From Haliscomenobacter sp. (GTDB lineage: Bacteria; Bacteroidota; Bacteroidia; Chitinophagales; Saprospiraceae): a stretch of DNA of 38,616 nt. Within the stretch, counting starts at the first letter, position 1, and each line of letters opens with the position of its first letter. The translations under genes and the position numbers were made by a program. The stretch lies in assembly GCF_016718685.1 (NCBI RefSeq), contig NZ_JADKCX010000097.1:1-38616 (forward strand). The letters are read 5' to 3'. The notes beneath the pieces are model-generated. The model did no database searches. It was given only the letters and a program-made list of their open reading frames with translations, and was not told the DNA's origin. Positions 16,823 through 23,947 of this stretch are shown here, piece after piece.

Positions 16823-17905
16823 ATGAAGTATATCCTTAGCATCTTCTTTTGCCTCCTGTTGGGACACCAGGCCCAAGCTCAAGTCATGTGGCCCGGCGAC
16901 GCCAACAACAGTGGCAAAGTGAATGCTGTCGATTTGCTCTTTGTTGGCTTGGCTTACAAAAGTACGGGTCCTGCACGGGCCAATGCCAGCACCAAATTTG
17001 AAGCACAACCATTTTCGCCCTGGGCATCATCTTTTCCCAATGGCTTGAATTTTGCTTATGCGGATGGCAATGGTGATGGAGAAATTGACGAAGACGACAA
17101 TAAAGATGCAATTGAAGCGAATTTTGGCCTCACCCACGGGGTGGTACAACCCGATGGATTTGCCAAAGGAAAAAAAGGTGAAGCGCCTCAGCTCAGGCTA
17201 AGCACCGCACAACGTATTGTTGCCCCGGGGGCCACCATTTTGGTCGACCTTAACCTGGGTGATGCCAGTCAGCCCGTCAATTTTTATGGCATGGCCGTGC
17301 AAATGGGCTATACCAACCGGCTGGTGCGCCAAACTGATTTCGAGGATGAAATCACCCCCTGGTTTGAAGCAGCCGGAGAAGATGGCAAGGACCTTTACGT
17401 GGATCCCGGGAATACCGGACAAGCAGAGCTGGCCATCACCCGCACCAATCAAAAAGCGGTAAGCGGTTTTGGCCGCATGGGCAAAATCAAACTGGTGATT
17501 GAAGACATCATTGTGGGGCGCCCTGTTGACACCTTGCTCATCACCATTGACAGCGTGCTAATGGTGGACCAAAACTTCAAATCTACCGCCATTGCGCACG
17601 ATACCTTAATGATTTTTATAACCAAGGATCCGAAATTGGTAGGTGTCAAAAACCTCGCCCGTGATCCGGCATTACTGAAGATAAGCCCCAACCCAAGTCA
17701 GGGCAGATTCATCGTTGAAACCCCACTGAATATTCAGCATTGGGTATTGTACGATCCCTTAGGGCGGGTAGTCCCCATCCAATTACAACAACTGAGCCCT
17801 GGAAGCTGGAGCATCAACCCGGGAAATAATTCACCCGGAGTTTACCTGCTAAGGGGCCGTGGAGAACAAGGTTTTGTAAGCAAATCGATCATTCTAACGC
17901 TTTAG
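16823..17905 (+). CDS. Secreted dockerin-like/EF-hand protein with type IX secretion C-terminal tail
   Basis: 360 residues. The signal peptide 'MKYILSIFFCLLLGHQAQAQ' is followed at once by 'WPGDANNSGKVNAVDLLFVG' (about residues 23-42), a dockerin-type calcium loop (DxNxSGxVxxxD). A second loop, 'YADGNGDGEIDEDDNKD', lies near residue 80. The middle (about 110-270) is beta-rich with cohesin- or adhesin-like strands ('ATILVDLNLGDASQPVNFYG'). The C-terminal domain, 'LLKISPNPSQGRFIVETPL' through 'GVYLLRGRGEQGFVSKSIIL', is a Por-type T9SS sorting signal, so the protein should be exported across the outer membrane and anchored or released. It opens a same-strand cluster of surface lipoproteins. The ligand is unknown. 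Confidence 0.9.
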   Translation: MKYILSIFFCLLLGHQAQAQVMWPGDANNSGKVNAVDLLFVGLAYKSTGPARANASTKFEAQPFSPWASSFPNGLNFAYADGNGDGEIDEDDNKDAIEANFGLTHGVVQPDGFAKGKKGEAPQLRLSTAQRIVAPGATILVDLNLGDASQPVNFYGMAVQMGYTNRLVRQTDFEDEITPWFEAAGEDGKDLYVDPGNTGQAELAITRTNQKAVSGFGRMGKIKLVIEDIIVGRPVDTLLITIDSVLMVDQNFKSTAIAHDTLMIFITKDPKLVGVKNLARDPALLKISPNPSQGRFIVETPLNIQHWVLYDPLGRVVPIQLQQLSPGSWSINPGNNSPGVYLLRGRGEQGFVSKSIILTL

Positions 17906-17950
17906 ACTGTATCCATAAAGTCTTTCTATTGACTGATTATGCACGGGCAC

Positions 17951-17974
17951 GCACGGCTCATTTGTGGGCTGTGC
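17951..17974 (+). terminator. Hairpin after the dockerin-like gene
   Basis: A 10-base stem GCACGGCTCA / TGGGCTGTGC with two G:T pairs and a TTTG loop, 45 bases after the stop at 17905. The sequence that follows is only weakly T-rich (TACCTTTTC), so termination may be partial and allow read-through into the 18019 gene. Confidence 0.45.
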
Positions 17975-18018
17975 TACCTTTTCGCATGACGGTTTAACAT
18001 CCAGAAAAAAATCTTAAC

Positions 18019-20100
18019 ATGAAACGTATTTTCTTCGCGTGGTTCGTAGCCGCGCTTGCCGTAGGCATGTCTTCTTGTACCAAAGAGTCTTTAACTGTAT
18101 CTGCTGAAGAACTCTTCAAACTCACTGGCAATGTCAATGTATTTTGTGCCGGAAAAAATAGCACTTCGCCCAATAAATTGCCACTTGCTGCCCAGGAATA
18201 CCTGCAAAAAACCTTTAGCGACCTACAGATTCACGATGTATATGTATTCAGCCAGGACAGCGCCATCTTCTATGGCGTAGAATTGAAAAAACCTGGGGTA
18301 GAGAAAAAAATCCTGTTCAACGCCAAAGGAGAATTGATCAGCGTGGGTGACGACAACGAGCGCAGTGAATACTACCTGGCAGATAAAATTCCAGCGGCTA
18401 TCAAGGCTTATCTCCAGGAAAAATACCCCAATGTGAGCATCAAAGAAGTAGAACTGAAGCATGAATACGGCCTCAGCGCCTTCAAAATTGAGCTCAGCAA
18501 CGATGTAAAGTTGACTTTCTCTGCTGGGGGTGAATTGTGGTGCCAAAGTGGAAGCGGCAACGGCAGTGGCAACTCAGGCGGTACTGACGACAACAGCAGC
18601 AGCTCGGGCAGCATCAGCCTGACCACCATCCCCGATTCCCTCAAACAATTCATTACGGGCAAATATGCCGGTTACGTGATTTACGAAGCGGAAAAAGAAG
18701 ACCTCTGTGATGGAATGTACGTCCTGAAGATTGGCATCCGCAAAGGCAGTGAAGAACTGCACGTGATGTTTGACCTCAAAGGCAAGTTCCTGTTCGATGC
18801 CATTCGGATTGCCGATAGTCAATTGCCTGCAGCAGTAAGTGCAACCCTGAAAAACCAGTTCGCAGGCTATGCATTCAAGGATGATAAATCCATCGAACAA
18901 CTACGCTACCCTGACGGAAGTAAGCGCTACTACGTACGGCTGCGTTCCAGTGCAGGCAAAGATTTGCGCCTAATGTTGGGTGCCGACGGCAAAGTGATCT
19001 GTCAAAAAACCAGCTCCAGCAGCGGCGACGACAACAGCACTGGTGGCTCGGGCAACGGTTCGGGAAGTACGGGCAACGGTTCTGGCACGGGCAACTCGGG
19101 CGGTACTGACGACAACAGCAACAGTTCAGGCAGCATCAGCCTCACGACAATTCCCGACTCTTTGAAGCGGTTCATTACGAACAAATACGCCGGTTACGTC
19201 ATTTACGAAGCGGAAAAAGAAGACCTCTGTGATGGAATGTACGTCCTGAAGATTGGCATCCGCAAAGGCAGTGAAGAACTGCACGTGATGTTTGACCTCA
19301 AGGGTAAGTTTCTTTTCGATGCCATTCGGATCGCCGCCAGTCAATTGCCTGCAGCAGTAAGTGCAACCCTGAAAAACCAGTTTGCAGGCTATGCATTCAA
19401 GGATGATAAATCCATCGAACAACTACGCTACCCTGACGGAAGCAAGCGCTACTATGTACGGCTGCGTTCAAGTGCAGGCAAAGATTTGCGCCTAATGTTG
19501 GGTGCCGATGGCAAAGTGGTTTGTCAAAAAACCAGCTCCAGCAGCAGCGACGACAACAGCAATGGCGGCACAGGTAACGGTTCGGGAAGTACGGGTAACG
19601 GTTCCGGCACAGGCAACGGTTCGGGTAGTACGGGCAACGGTTCCGGCACTGGCAACTCGGGCGGATCGGACGACAACAGCAACAACAACAACAGCACTGT
19701 AAACGTTTCAAACACGATCAAGCAGTTTGTTGCCAGTAAATACGCCGGATACACCATTTATGAGGTGGAAAAAGAAGACTGGTGCGATGATCAATACCTG
19801 ATTGAAGTTGGCATCAAAAACGGCAGCAAGGAACTACACCTGGTTTTTGACCTCACTGAAAAATTCCTCTTCGAGGCCAAGCGCATCGGAGAAGCCCAAT
19901 TGCCCAGCGCGGTTGCCAATGCCATCAAGACCCAATACGCTGGTTACAAAGTGAAAGACGATGACGATGTTGAAGAACTCAGCTACGCCGACGGCAGCAA
20001 GCGCTATTATGTGCGCCTGCGCAAAACCAGTGGTGGCGGCGGTTCCGATGTACGGGTGATGTTTACTGCCGATGGCAAAGTGTTCTGTCAAAAGAAATAG
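18019..20100 (+). CDS. Multi-module PepSY-like lipoprotein with Gly/Ser/Asn linkers
   Basis: A 693-residue lipoprotein (signal 'MKRIFFAWFVAALAVGMSSC', acylated Cys at 20). It has four modules of about 120 residues, each made of two PepSY-like (PF11396-type) halves: a divergent one at about 50-177, two nearly identical ones starting near 198 and 372, and a fourth starting near 559. Modules are joined by Gly/Ser/Thr/Asn/Asp linkers of increasing length. Each module ends with 'DGKVxCQK' or similar and has another Cys near its start ('EDLCDG', 'EDWCDD'), suggesting one disulfide per module. The fourth module closely matches the single-module protein at 20178. Such lipoproteins are exported to the cell surface or periplasm; binding or inhibition of a partner is possible but no function is known. 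The frame is intact. Confidence 0.88.
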   Translation: MKRIFFAWFVAALAVGMSSCTKESLTVSAEELFKLTGNVNVFCAGKNSTSPNKLPLAAQEYLQKTFSDLQIHDVYVFSQDSAIFYGVELKKPGVEKKILFNAKGELISVGDDNERSEYYLADKIPAAIKAYLQEKYPNVSIKEVELKHEYGLSAFKIELSNDVKLTFSAGGELWCQSGSGNGSGNSGGTDDNSSSSGSISLTTIPDSLKQFITGKYAGYVIYEAEKEDLCDGMYVLKIGIRKGSEELHVMFDLKGKFLFDAIRIADSQLPAAVSATLKNQFAGYAFKDDKSIEQLRYPDGSKRYYVRLRSSAGKDLRLMLGADGKVICQKTSSSSGDDNSTGGSGNGSGSTGNGSGTGNSGGTDDNSNSSGSISLTTIPDSLKRFITNKYAGYVIYEAEKEDLCDGMYVLKIGIRKGSEELHVMFDLKGKFLFDAIRIAASQLPAAVSATLKNQFAGYAFKDDKSIEQLRYPDGSKRYYVRLRSSAGKDLRLMLGADGKVVCQKTSSSSSDDNSNGGTGNGSGSTGNGSGTGNGSGSTGNGSGTGNSGGSDDNSNNNNSTVNVSNTIKQFVASKYAGYTIYEVEKEDWCDDQYLIEVGIKNGSKELHLVFDLTEKFLFEAKRIGEAQLPSAVANAIKTQYAGYKVKDDDDVEELSYADGSKRYYVRLRKTSGGGGSDVRVMFTADGKVFCQKK
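18610..20090 (+). repeat. Tandem protein-module repeats within the PepSY-like gene
   Basis: Anchored on the codons for 'KYAGY', copies start at 18661, 19183 and 19738, giving periods of 522 and 555 bases. The first two are almost identical: I count about 16 mismatches over roughly 370 bases, mostly at third positions. The third copy is clearly diverged and instead resembles the neighbouring gene at 20178. This indicates a recent internal duplication or gene conversion. Confidence 0.85.
19573..19650 (+). repeat. 39-base minisatellite in linker (two units)
   Basis: Two consecutive 39-base units (19573-19611, 19612-19650) encode NGSGSTG-NGSGTG-type linkers. A single unit of the same kind is present in the preceding linker at 19051-19089, and none in the first linker. 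Linker length therefore grows along the protein by unit addition. Confidence 0.8.
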
Positions 20101-20127
20101 TTCCCTCTATTTATTTTTTTAACCACA

Positions 20128-20161
20128 AACCTGTGCAGCTTGGGCACAAGCTGTGCAGGTT
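20128..20161 (+). terminator. Hairpin terminator after the multi-module gene
   Basis: A 14-base stem (20128-20141 with 20148-20161, core AACCTG...CAGGTT) pairs fully with two G:T wobbles around the loop GGGCAC. It is followed by TTCTTAAT. It stands 28 bases after the stop and only 17 bases before the next ATG, so it could also shape expression of the 20178 gene. Confidence 0.6.
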
Positions 20162-20177
20162 TTCTTAATCTGTCAAT

Positions 20178-20690
20178 ATGAAAAATCTGTTTGCAAGCAT
20201 AATCCCAAAACTAATTTTGGTAGGAATGCTGTTTGTTGCCTGCTCCAAAGACGATTTCAGCAGTTCAAGCGGCGGCAACACCAGCACCACCAATGTATCA
20301 GATGGCATCAAAAGCCTGGTGGCCAAAAACTACGCCGGATACACCATTTACGAAGTAGAACGGGAAGACTGGTGCAATGACCAGCAACAAATCAAAGTAG
20401 GCATCAAAAATGGCAGCAAGGAACTGCATCTGTTTTTTGACCTGAGTGAAAAATTCCTGTTCGAAGCGCGGCGCATTGCTGAAGCACAACTTCCTGCTGG
20501 AGTGGCCAACAGCATTAAAAACCAATACACGGGTTACGAGATCAAGGATGAGAACGAAGTAGAAGAATTGACCTATCCCGATGCTACCAAGCGTTACTAT
20601 GTGCGTTTACGCAAAAACAGTGGCGGTGGCGGCTCAGATGTACGGATCATGTTCAACACGGATGGGAAGGTGTTTTGCCAGAAAAACTAA
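20178..20690 (+). CDS. Single-module PepSY-like lipoprotein
   Basis: 170 residues. The signal 'MKNLFASIIPKLILVGMLFV' ends in the lipobox VAC, and a Ser-rich tether follows. One module spans residues about 48-170. It contains 'NYAGYTIYEVEREDWCND', 'AQLPAGVANSIKNQYTGYEI', 'KRYYVRLRKNSGGGGSDVR' and a terminal 'DGKVFCQKN'. It matches module 4 of the 18019 gene far better than modules 2 and 3, including the GGGGSDVR loop and the paired cysteines. This is either the ancestor or a copy of that module. It sits between two hairpins, so it may be its own transcription unit. The function is unknown; a cell-surface or periplasmic location follows from the lipobox. Confidence 0.87.
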   Translation: MKNLFASIIPKLILVGMLFVACSKDDFSSSSGGNTSTTNVSDGIKSLVAKNYAGYTIYEVEREDWCNDQQQIKVGIKNGSKELHLFFDLSEKFLFEARRIAEAQLPAGVANSIKNQYTGYEIKDENEVEELTYPDATKRYYVRLRKNSGGGGSDVRIMFNTDGKVFCQKN

Positions 20691-20720
20691 CCGGTTTTTT
20701 GAGCATAAAACCGTCGCAAA

Positions 20721-20748
20721 AGGCTTGTTCAGACAGCTGAACAAGCCT
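20721..20748 (+). terminator. Hairpin terminator
   Basis: A perfect 12-base stem (AGGCTTGTTCAG / CTGAACAAGCCT) with loop ACAG, 30 bases after the stop of the 20178 gene. There is no clear T-run behind it, only TCAAGATG. It lies 33 bases before the ATG at 20782. Confidence 0.6.
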
Positions 20749-20781
20749 CAAGATGATGCTTGTAAAACCAAACAAATTCTA

Positions 20782-21532
20782 ATGAAATCCAAACGACTCC
20801 TGCTAAGCGCCATCTCCTTTGGGGTAGTCTTAAGTGTATTGATGTTTGCTTGCAAAGACGAGTATGTCTACGTAGGCACGCTCAATCCAGACACCCCTCA
20901 AGATACCACCAGCACTGGTACTAATGGCGGTGGCACCACTGTGATCACCAAACCTTGCTCGCCAGATTCGGTCTATTTTGAGCTTTCGGTCATGCCGATT
21001 TTGCGCTCGAATTGCGCCTTGTCAGGCTGCCATGATGCCATATCTCGGGAAGAGGGGCATTGTGTTGGACTCTTACGCCAATACCATCAAAACCGGAGGT
21101 ATTCGTGTCAATAGCCCCGCCAGCAGTAAAATCTATTCTTCGCTGAATAGCTCGCGTGAACGGATGCCTCCACCCCCGATGTCAGCGCTAAACGATGCAG
21201 ATAAAGCGTCCATCTTAAAATGGATTCAACAAGGCGCAAAAAACTTGACTTGTGACGGGGTTTGTGATTCAACCCAAACCAGTTTTAAAAGCAACATTCT
21301 GCCCATTCTCACTTTGCAATGCAAAGGCTGCCACAGTGGAACTGCGGCATCGGGCGGTGGAATCCTGCTGAGCACCTATGCCGAAATCAAAAAATACGCG
21401 GACAATGGTGCTTTGTTGGGAAGCCTGGTTCACGCCATAGGGTACAGCGCCATGCCTAAAAATGGCAAGTTGCCCGATTGTGACATCAGCAAAATCCGCA
21501 GCTGGATTCGCCAGGGCAAATTGAATAACTAG
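20782..21532 (+). CDS. c-type cytochrome domain lipoprotein with two haem-type sites, frame broken once
   Basis: About 249 residues. The signal 'MKSKRLLLSAISFGVVLSVL' runs to the lipobox FAC. A Thr/Gly-rich tether precedes two related halves. The first holds 'MPILRSNCALSGCHDA', a CX4CH site of the kind common in Bacteroidota, and 'RERMPPPPMSALNDADKASI'. The second holds 'LPILTLQCKGCHSG', a standard CxxCH, and 'HAIGYSAMPKNGKLPDCD'; the Met-Pro segments could supply the sixth ligand. Covalent haem would make it an electron-transfer lipoprotein of the envelope. The frame breaks in GGGG at about 21053-21056; GGG gives 'AISREEGIVLDSYANT'. It is probably expressed with the preceding surface lipoprotein genes, but a functional link is not shown. 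Confidence 0.82.
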
Positions 21533-21645
21533 TGGCTCAAGCATAGATAATACACACCCGGATTTTTGCTTGCGTTGTTGCTCCAGTCACCCTTGCCCTC
21601 TAAAAAGCTACCATAGGTATTCATTACCTAAGCCTGAGCCACTAG
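21529..21645. repeat. 117-base element with terminal inverted repeats
   Basis: CTAGTGGCTCA at 21529-21539 is matched by TGAGCCACTAG at 21635-21645. The match extends to 14 bases with one mismatch. The 95 bases between contain a smaller inverted repeat around GGTATTCATTACC. The left end includes the TAG stop of the cytochrome gene. It looks like a small non-autonomous insertion or a long-stem RNA, and I see no target duplication. Confidence 0.5.
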
Positions 21646-21669
21646 CCATTATATACCAACTATTTTATG

Positions 21670-21699
21670 CGCCTTCCTTACACAATGGTAAGGAAGGCG
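21670..21699. terminator. Bidirectional terminator between convergent genes
   Basis: A perfect 12-base stem CGCCTTCCTTAC / GTAAGGAAGGCG with loop ACAATG. It is flanked by TATTTTATG on the left and ATTTTATTT on the right, so T-rich tails exist in both directions. It separates the cytochrome gene (plus) from the CHAT gene (minus), whose stop lies at 21703. Confidence 0.75.
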
Positions 21700-21702
21700 A
21701 TT

Positions 21703-22628
21703 TTATTTCCAATCGTCCTCATCCAGATTTTCTACCCAGGCAGTAAAGTTGTTGCCAATGCGGTTTTCTTCCAATTTAGCGGAATCTGATCCCGGCAAGA
21801 TGTTGCCTTTTTGAATGTCTTTTTTGTGTCGGCTCCAGCGGCTCATGATCGCAACCAGTATATCAATCAGGCCAAACTTTTGTTCAGCAAGTTCCAAGGC
21901 CTGGTCAATGTCTCCCAGGGCGACCATTTTTTTGAGCTGGTTTTTAAAGCCATCCAAAGAATCGGCAGATGGTTTGGATGGGACCTCCGGGATCGGAGCA
22001 GCCTTGACCAATTGCAGCTGTTGGGTGAAGTCCATTTTTCCGTAGACTCCCCAAGGCATCAACGCAGCGGGTGTATCTCCCGTTTTGCGCGGCACACTTT
22101 CCCTGAATTGGGTATTTTGGATATCTGCTGCATCAGTACCGACTTGGCCATTTCAAAGGCGCCACTCAAGGTTTGATTCTCCTGGGTAAAAGAGGTATAA
22201 AACGCCTTCGAAAAATTGAAAGCCCGTTGGTCATCAATTTTGCTGGACGTAGCAATCACGGCAATGTCGCGCCCAAGGCCCTCCAGGATTTTGCTTACCA
22301 TGCCCTGAGTAGAACAGCCATTCAGGAAGATGATCTGCAAATTGGCCATCCCTTTCAACAATTGTACAAATTGCTCGATGCCTTGCGGGCGGTTTTCCAG
22401 TTCCAGGTACAAACTATCGGCATGCCCGCCGTAGTGAAATACGGTTACCTGATCGTGAAAAGCCGTCATGGCGTCGAACAGGTCTTCGGTCGTGGCATTG
22501 CTGATGATCTCGTACTCCAGTTTGTCTTGCAAGCCCAACAAAATGCGCCGCAGCTCCGAAGTTTCCTTTTTGAGGTATTCGAGGTAATTGTCTTGTTTGT
22601 TGGAAAAAGCGAGTAGGATGAAAGGCAT
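21703..22628 (-). CDS. CHAT-domain caspase-like protease fused to an effector-associated domain (EAD11-like), frame broken once
   Basis: About 308 residues from the ATG at 22628; the open frame further upstream only translates a repeat. The N-terminal CHAT protease has its catalytic dyad visible: His69 in 'VFHYGGHAD' and Cys105 in 'FLNGCSTQG'. 'AALMPWGVYG' closes the domain. A Pro/Ser-rich joint (about residues 222-236) leads to a C-terminal helical domain: 'KKMVALGDIDQALELAEQK', 'LVAIMSRWSRHKKDIQKG' and 'LEENRIGNNFTAWVENL'. That pattern is the EAD11-type adaptor described for NTP-dependent bacterial conflict systems. The frame breaks near 22134; CTGGAT instead of CTGAT gives 'KSVLDAADIQNTQFRESVP'. 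The inferred role is a cytosolic effector protease recruited through EAD-EAD contacts. No EAD partner is in the window. Confidence 0.82.
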
Positions 22629-22746
22629 GGTAAAAGGGTTTGAAGGTTTGGGGTTCGAGGGTTCGTGGTTCGAGGGTTTGAAGGTTCGGGGTTGGGTTAC
22701 CAGTTTAGCAGAATTGAACCCCAACCCCGAACGCCTCGAACCCTAT
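22629..22746. repeat. GGTTCGAGG-type repeats forming an imperfect palindrome
   Basis: The interval holds variant copies of GGTTYGAGG/GGTTYGGGG (about 22637-22695), followed after roughly 20 bases by their complement (AACCCCAACCCCGAAC, then CTCGAACCC, about 22716-22743). The arms pair imperfectly with an insertion in the left arm. It lies between the stop of the 22747 gene and the start of the CHAT gene. Most likely it is an intergenic repeat or a terminator for the upstream gene. Confidence 0.5.
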
Positions 22747-23754
22747 CTACAATTTTCTCTTCTTTGGTCTCGGTTTTTGGTTCGACGCAATGTGAAAAAG
22801 GGCATCGCCCTGACTCACCACGGGGGTGTTGTTGTGTCCAATGATAAAACCGCTGTGTTTGGCTTTCACCTGGGTGCGTTCCTCTCCAAAAGGATCGGTG
22901 ATGAAAGCCAGGATTTCGTCTTTTTTCACTTGTTCGCCCGAGCATTTTACCCAATGAAACATCCCGGAACGCGGCGAACGCAGCCAGGAAGTATGCTCAA
23001 AATATTTACTGGCTTCAGCGGGGGCTGCTTCAGTGAACATTCCTTTGTACTCCATCACCCGTTTCATGCCCAGGATGCCCTGCTGGATCGAGAACTCATC
23101 AAAGCGCAAATTTTCTCCGCCTTCGTACACAATAATGGCTTTGTTGAGGTCCACTGCCGTGCGCCGCAGGGAGGATTTGACGGGTTTAGCTTCAATGGTG
23201 AAGGGGGCACCAAAAGCCTTGGCCAATTCTGCACTCGGCAAATGATCGGAGGTGAAACGCACTTGTGGGTAATTGTAATGCCCGCGCCCTCCGGTATGGA
23301 AATCAATGCCAAAATCAATGACGGGCAAAATTTCACGGGTAAAAATCCGGGCTACCCGCGAAGCCAAAGAACCGGTGGCATTGCCGGGGAAGCGGCGGTT
23401 TACATCTTTTCCATCCGGCACATCCCGGGAGAAATTAATGAACCCATAAACGTTGAGCAATGGAATGGCAATCACTGTACCCGCGTGCAAATGCGTGAAT
23501 ATCCCTTGTTCAACGGAGCGCCGCACAATTTCGACCCCATTGACCTCGTCGCCGTGTACGCCACCCAGCGCAACCATACATGGCCCTACCCGGGGCCCCC
23601 GATACACATGGGCTCGGATAGAAATAATGTTTCCGGAAGGAATTCGTCCTACTGGAATTTTGATGACTACATTTTGCCCTGCCTCAATCAGCGTATTGTA
23701 AATCTTGATGGGTTTACTTTGGGTGGCTTTAGTACGGGAATAACCTGTGTTCAT
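22747..23754 (-). CDS. Succinylglutamate desuccinylase/aspartoacylase family metallohydrolase
   Basis: 335 residues of the AstE/AspA (M14-like) family. Zinc ligands are visible: His67 and Glu70 in 'ALGGVHGDEVNG' and His153 in 'GIDFHTGGRG'. 'KDVNRRFPGN' (about residues 116-125) is the substrate-side signature. The C-terminal part, 'SGMFHWVKCSGEQVKKDEI' to 'FIIGHNNTPVVSQGDALFHI', is the usual lipoyl-like beta-domain. These enzymes hydrolyse N-acyl amino acids or amide-linked amino acids. Its gene follows the RimK-type ligase gene on the same strand, a pairing seen in other bacteria, which suggests it trims or recycles the Glu-type tails or small peptides the ligase makes. The actual substrate is unproven. 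Confidence 0.9.
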   Translation of the reverse strand: MNTGYSRTKATQSKPIKIYNTLIEAGQNVVIKIPVGRIPSGNIISIRAHVYRGPRVGPCMVALGGVHGDEVNGVEIVRRSVEQGIFTHLHAGTVIAIPLLNVYGFINFSRDVPDGKDVNRRFPGNATGSLASRVARIFTREILPVIDFGIDFHTGGRGHYNYPQVRFTSDHLPSAELAKAFGAPFTIEAKPVKSSLRRTAVDLNKAIIVYEGGENLRFDEFSIQQGILGMKRVMEYKGMFTEAAPAEASKYFEHTSWLRSPRSGMFHWVKCSGEQVKKDEILAFITDPFGEERTQVKAKHSGFIIGHNNTPVVSQGDALFHIASNQKPRPKKRKL

Positions 23755-23858
23755 TCATTTCGAATTTCATTTGCCTGCCTATGACACCAGTTTAAAACCG
23801 GGTCATGGGCAGGCTATTTATGTAACGGGGCGCTTGAGACAAAAAAAAAGAGTTTCCC

Positions 23859-23908
23859 GGGGGGGGGATTTGGGGGGGGGGGCGGGGGGGGGGGGGGGGG
23901 GGGGGGGG
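23859..23908. repeat. Extreme poly-G block (9, 11 and 25 Gs)
   Basis: Runs of 9 G (23859-23867), 11 G (23872-23882) and 25 G (23884-23908) are separated by only 4 and 1 other bases. An A9 run lies a few bases upstream and AAAGCGGGGG downstream. The block sits in the 193-base gap between the rimK-type gene and the AstE/AspA-type gene, where it reads as poly-C on the transcribed strand. It is either an assembly/sequencing artefact or a real slippage-prone, quadruplex-forming tract. Confidence 0.85.
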
Positions 23909-23947
23909 AAAGCGGGGGAACAGGGCAGCAGCCACAACAAGAATGCA

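Noticed and set aside
18019..20100. Repeats as a CRISPR or satellite array
   Set aside because: The period is over 500 bases, stays in frame and encodes folded modules; there are no short spacers.
22588..23784. Plus-strand frame of about 398 codons opposite the AstE/AspA-type gene
   Set aside because: It begins in the repeat cluster and is antisense to a gene with intact zinc ligands; it is a codon-bias shadow.
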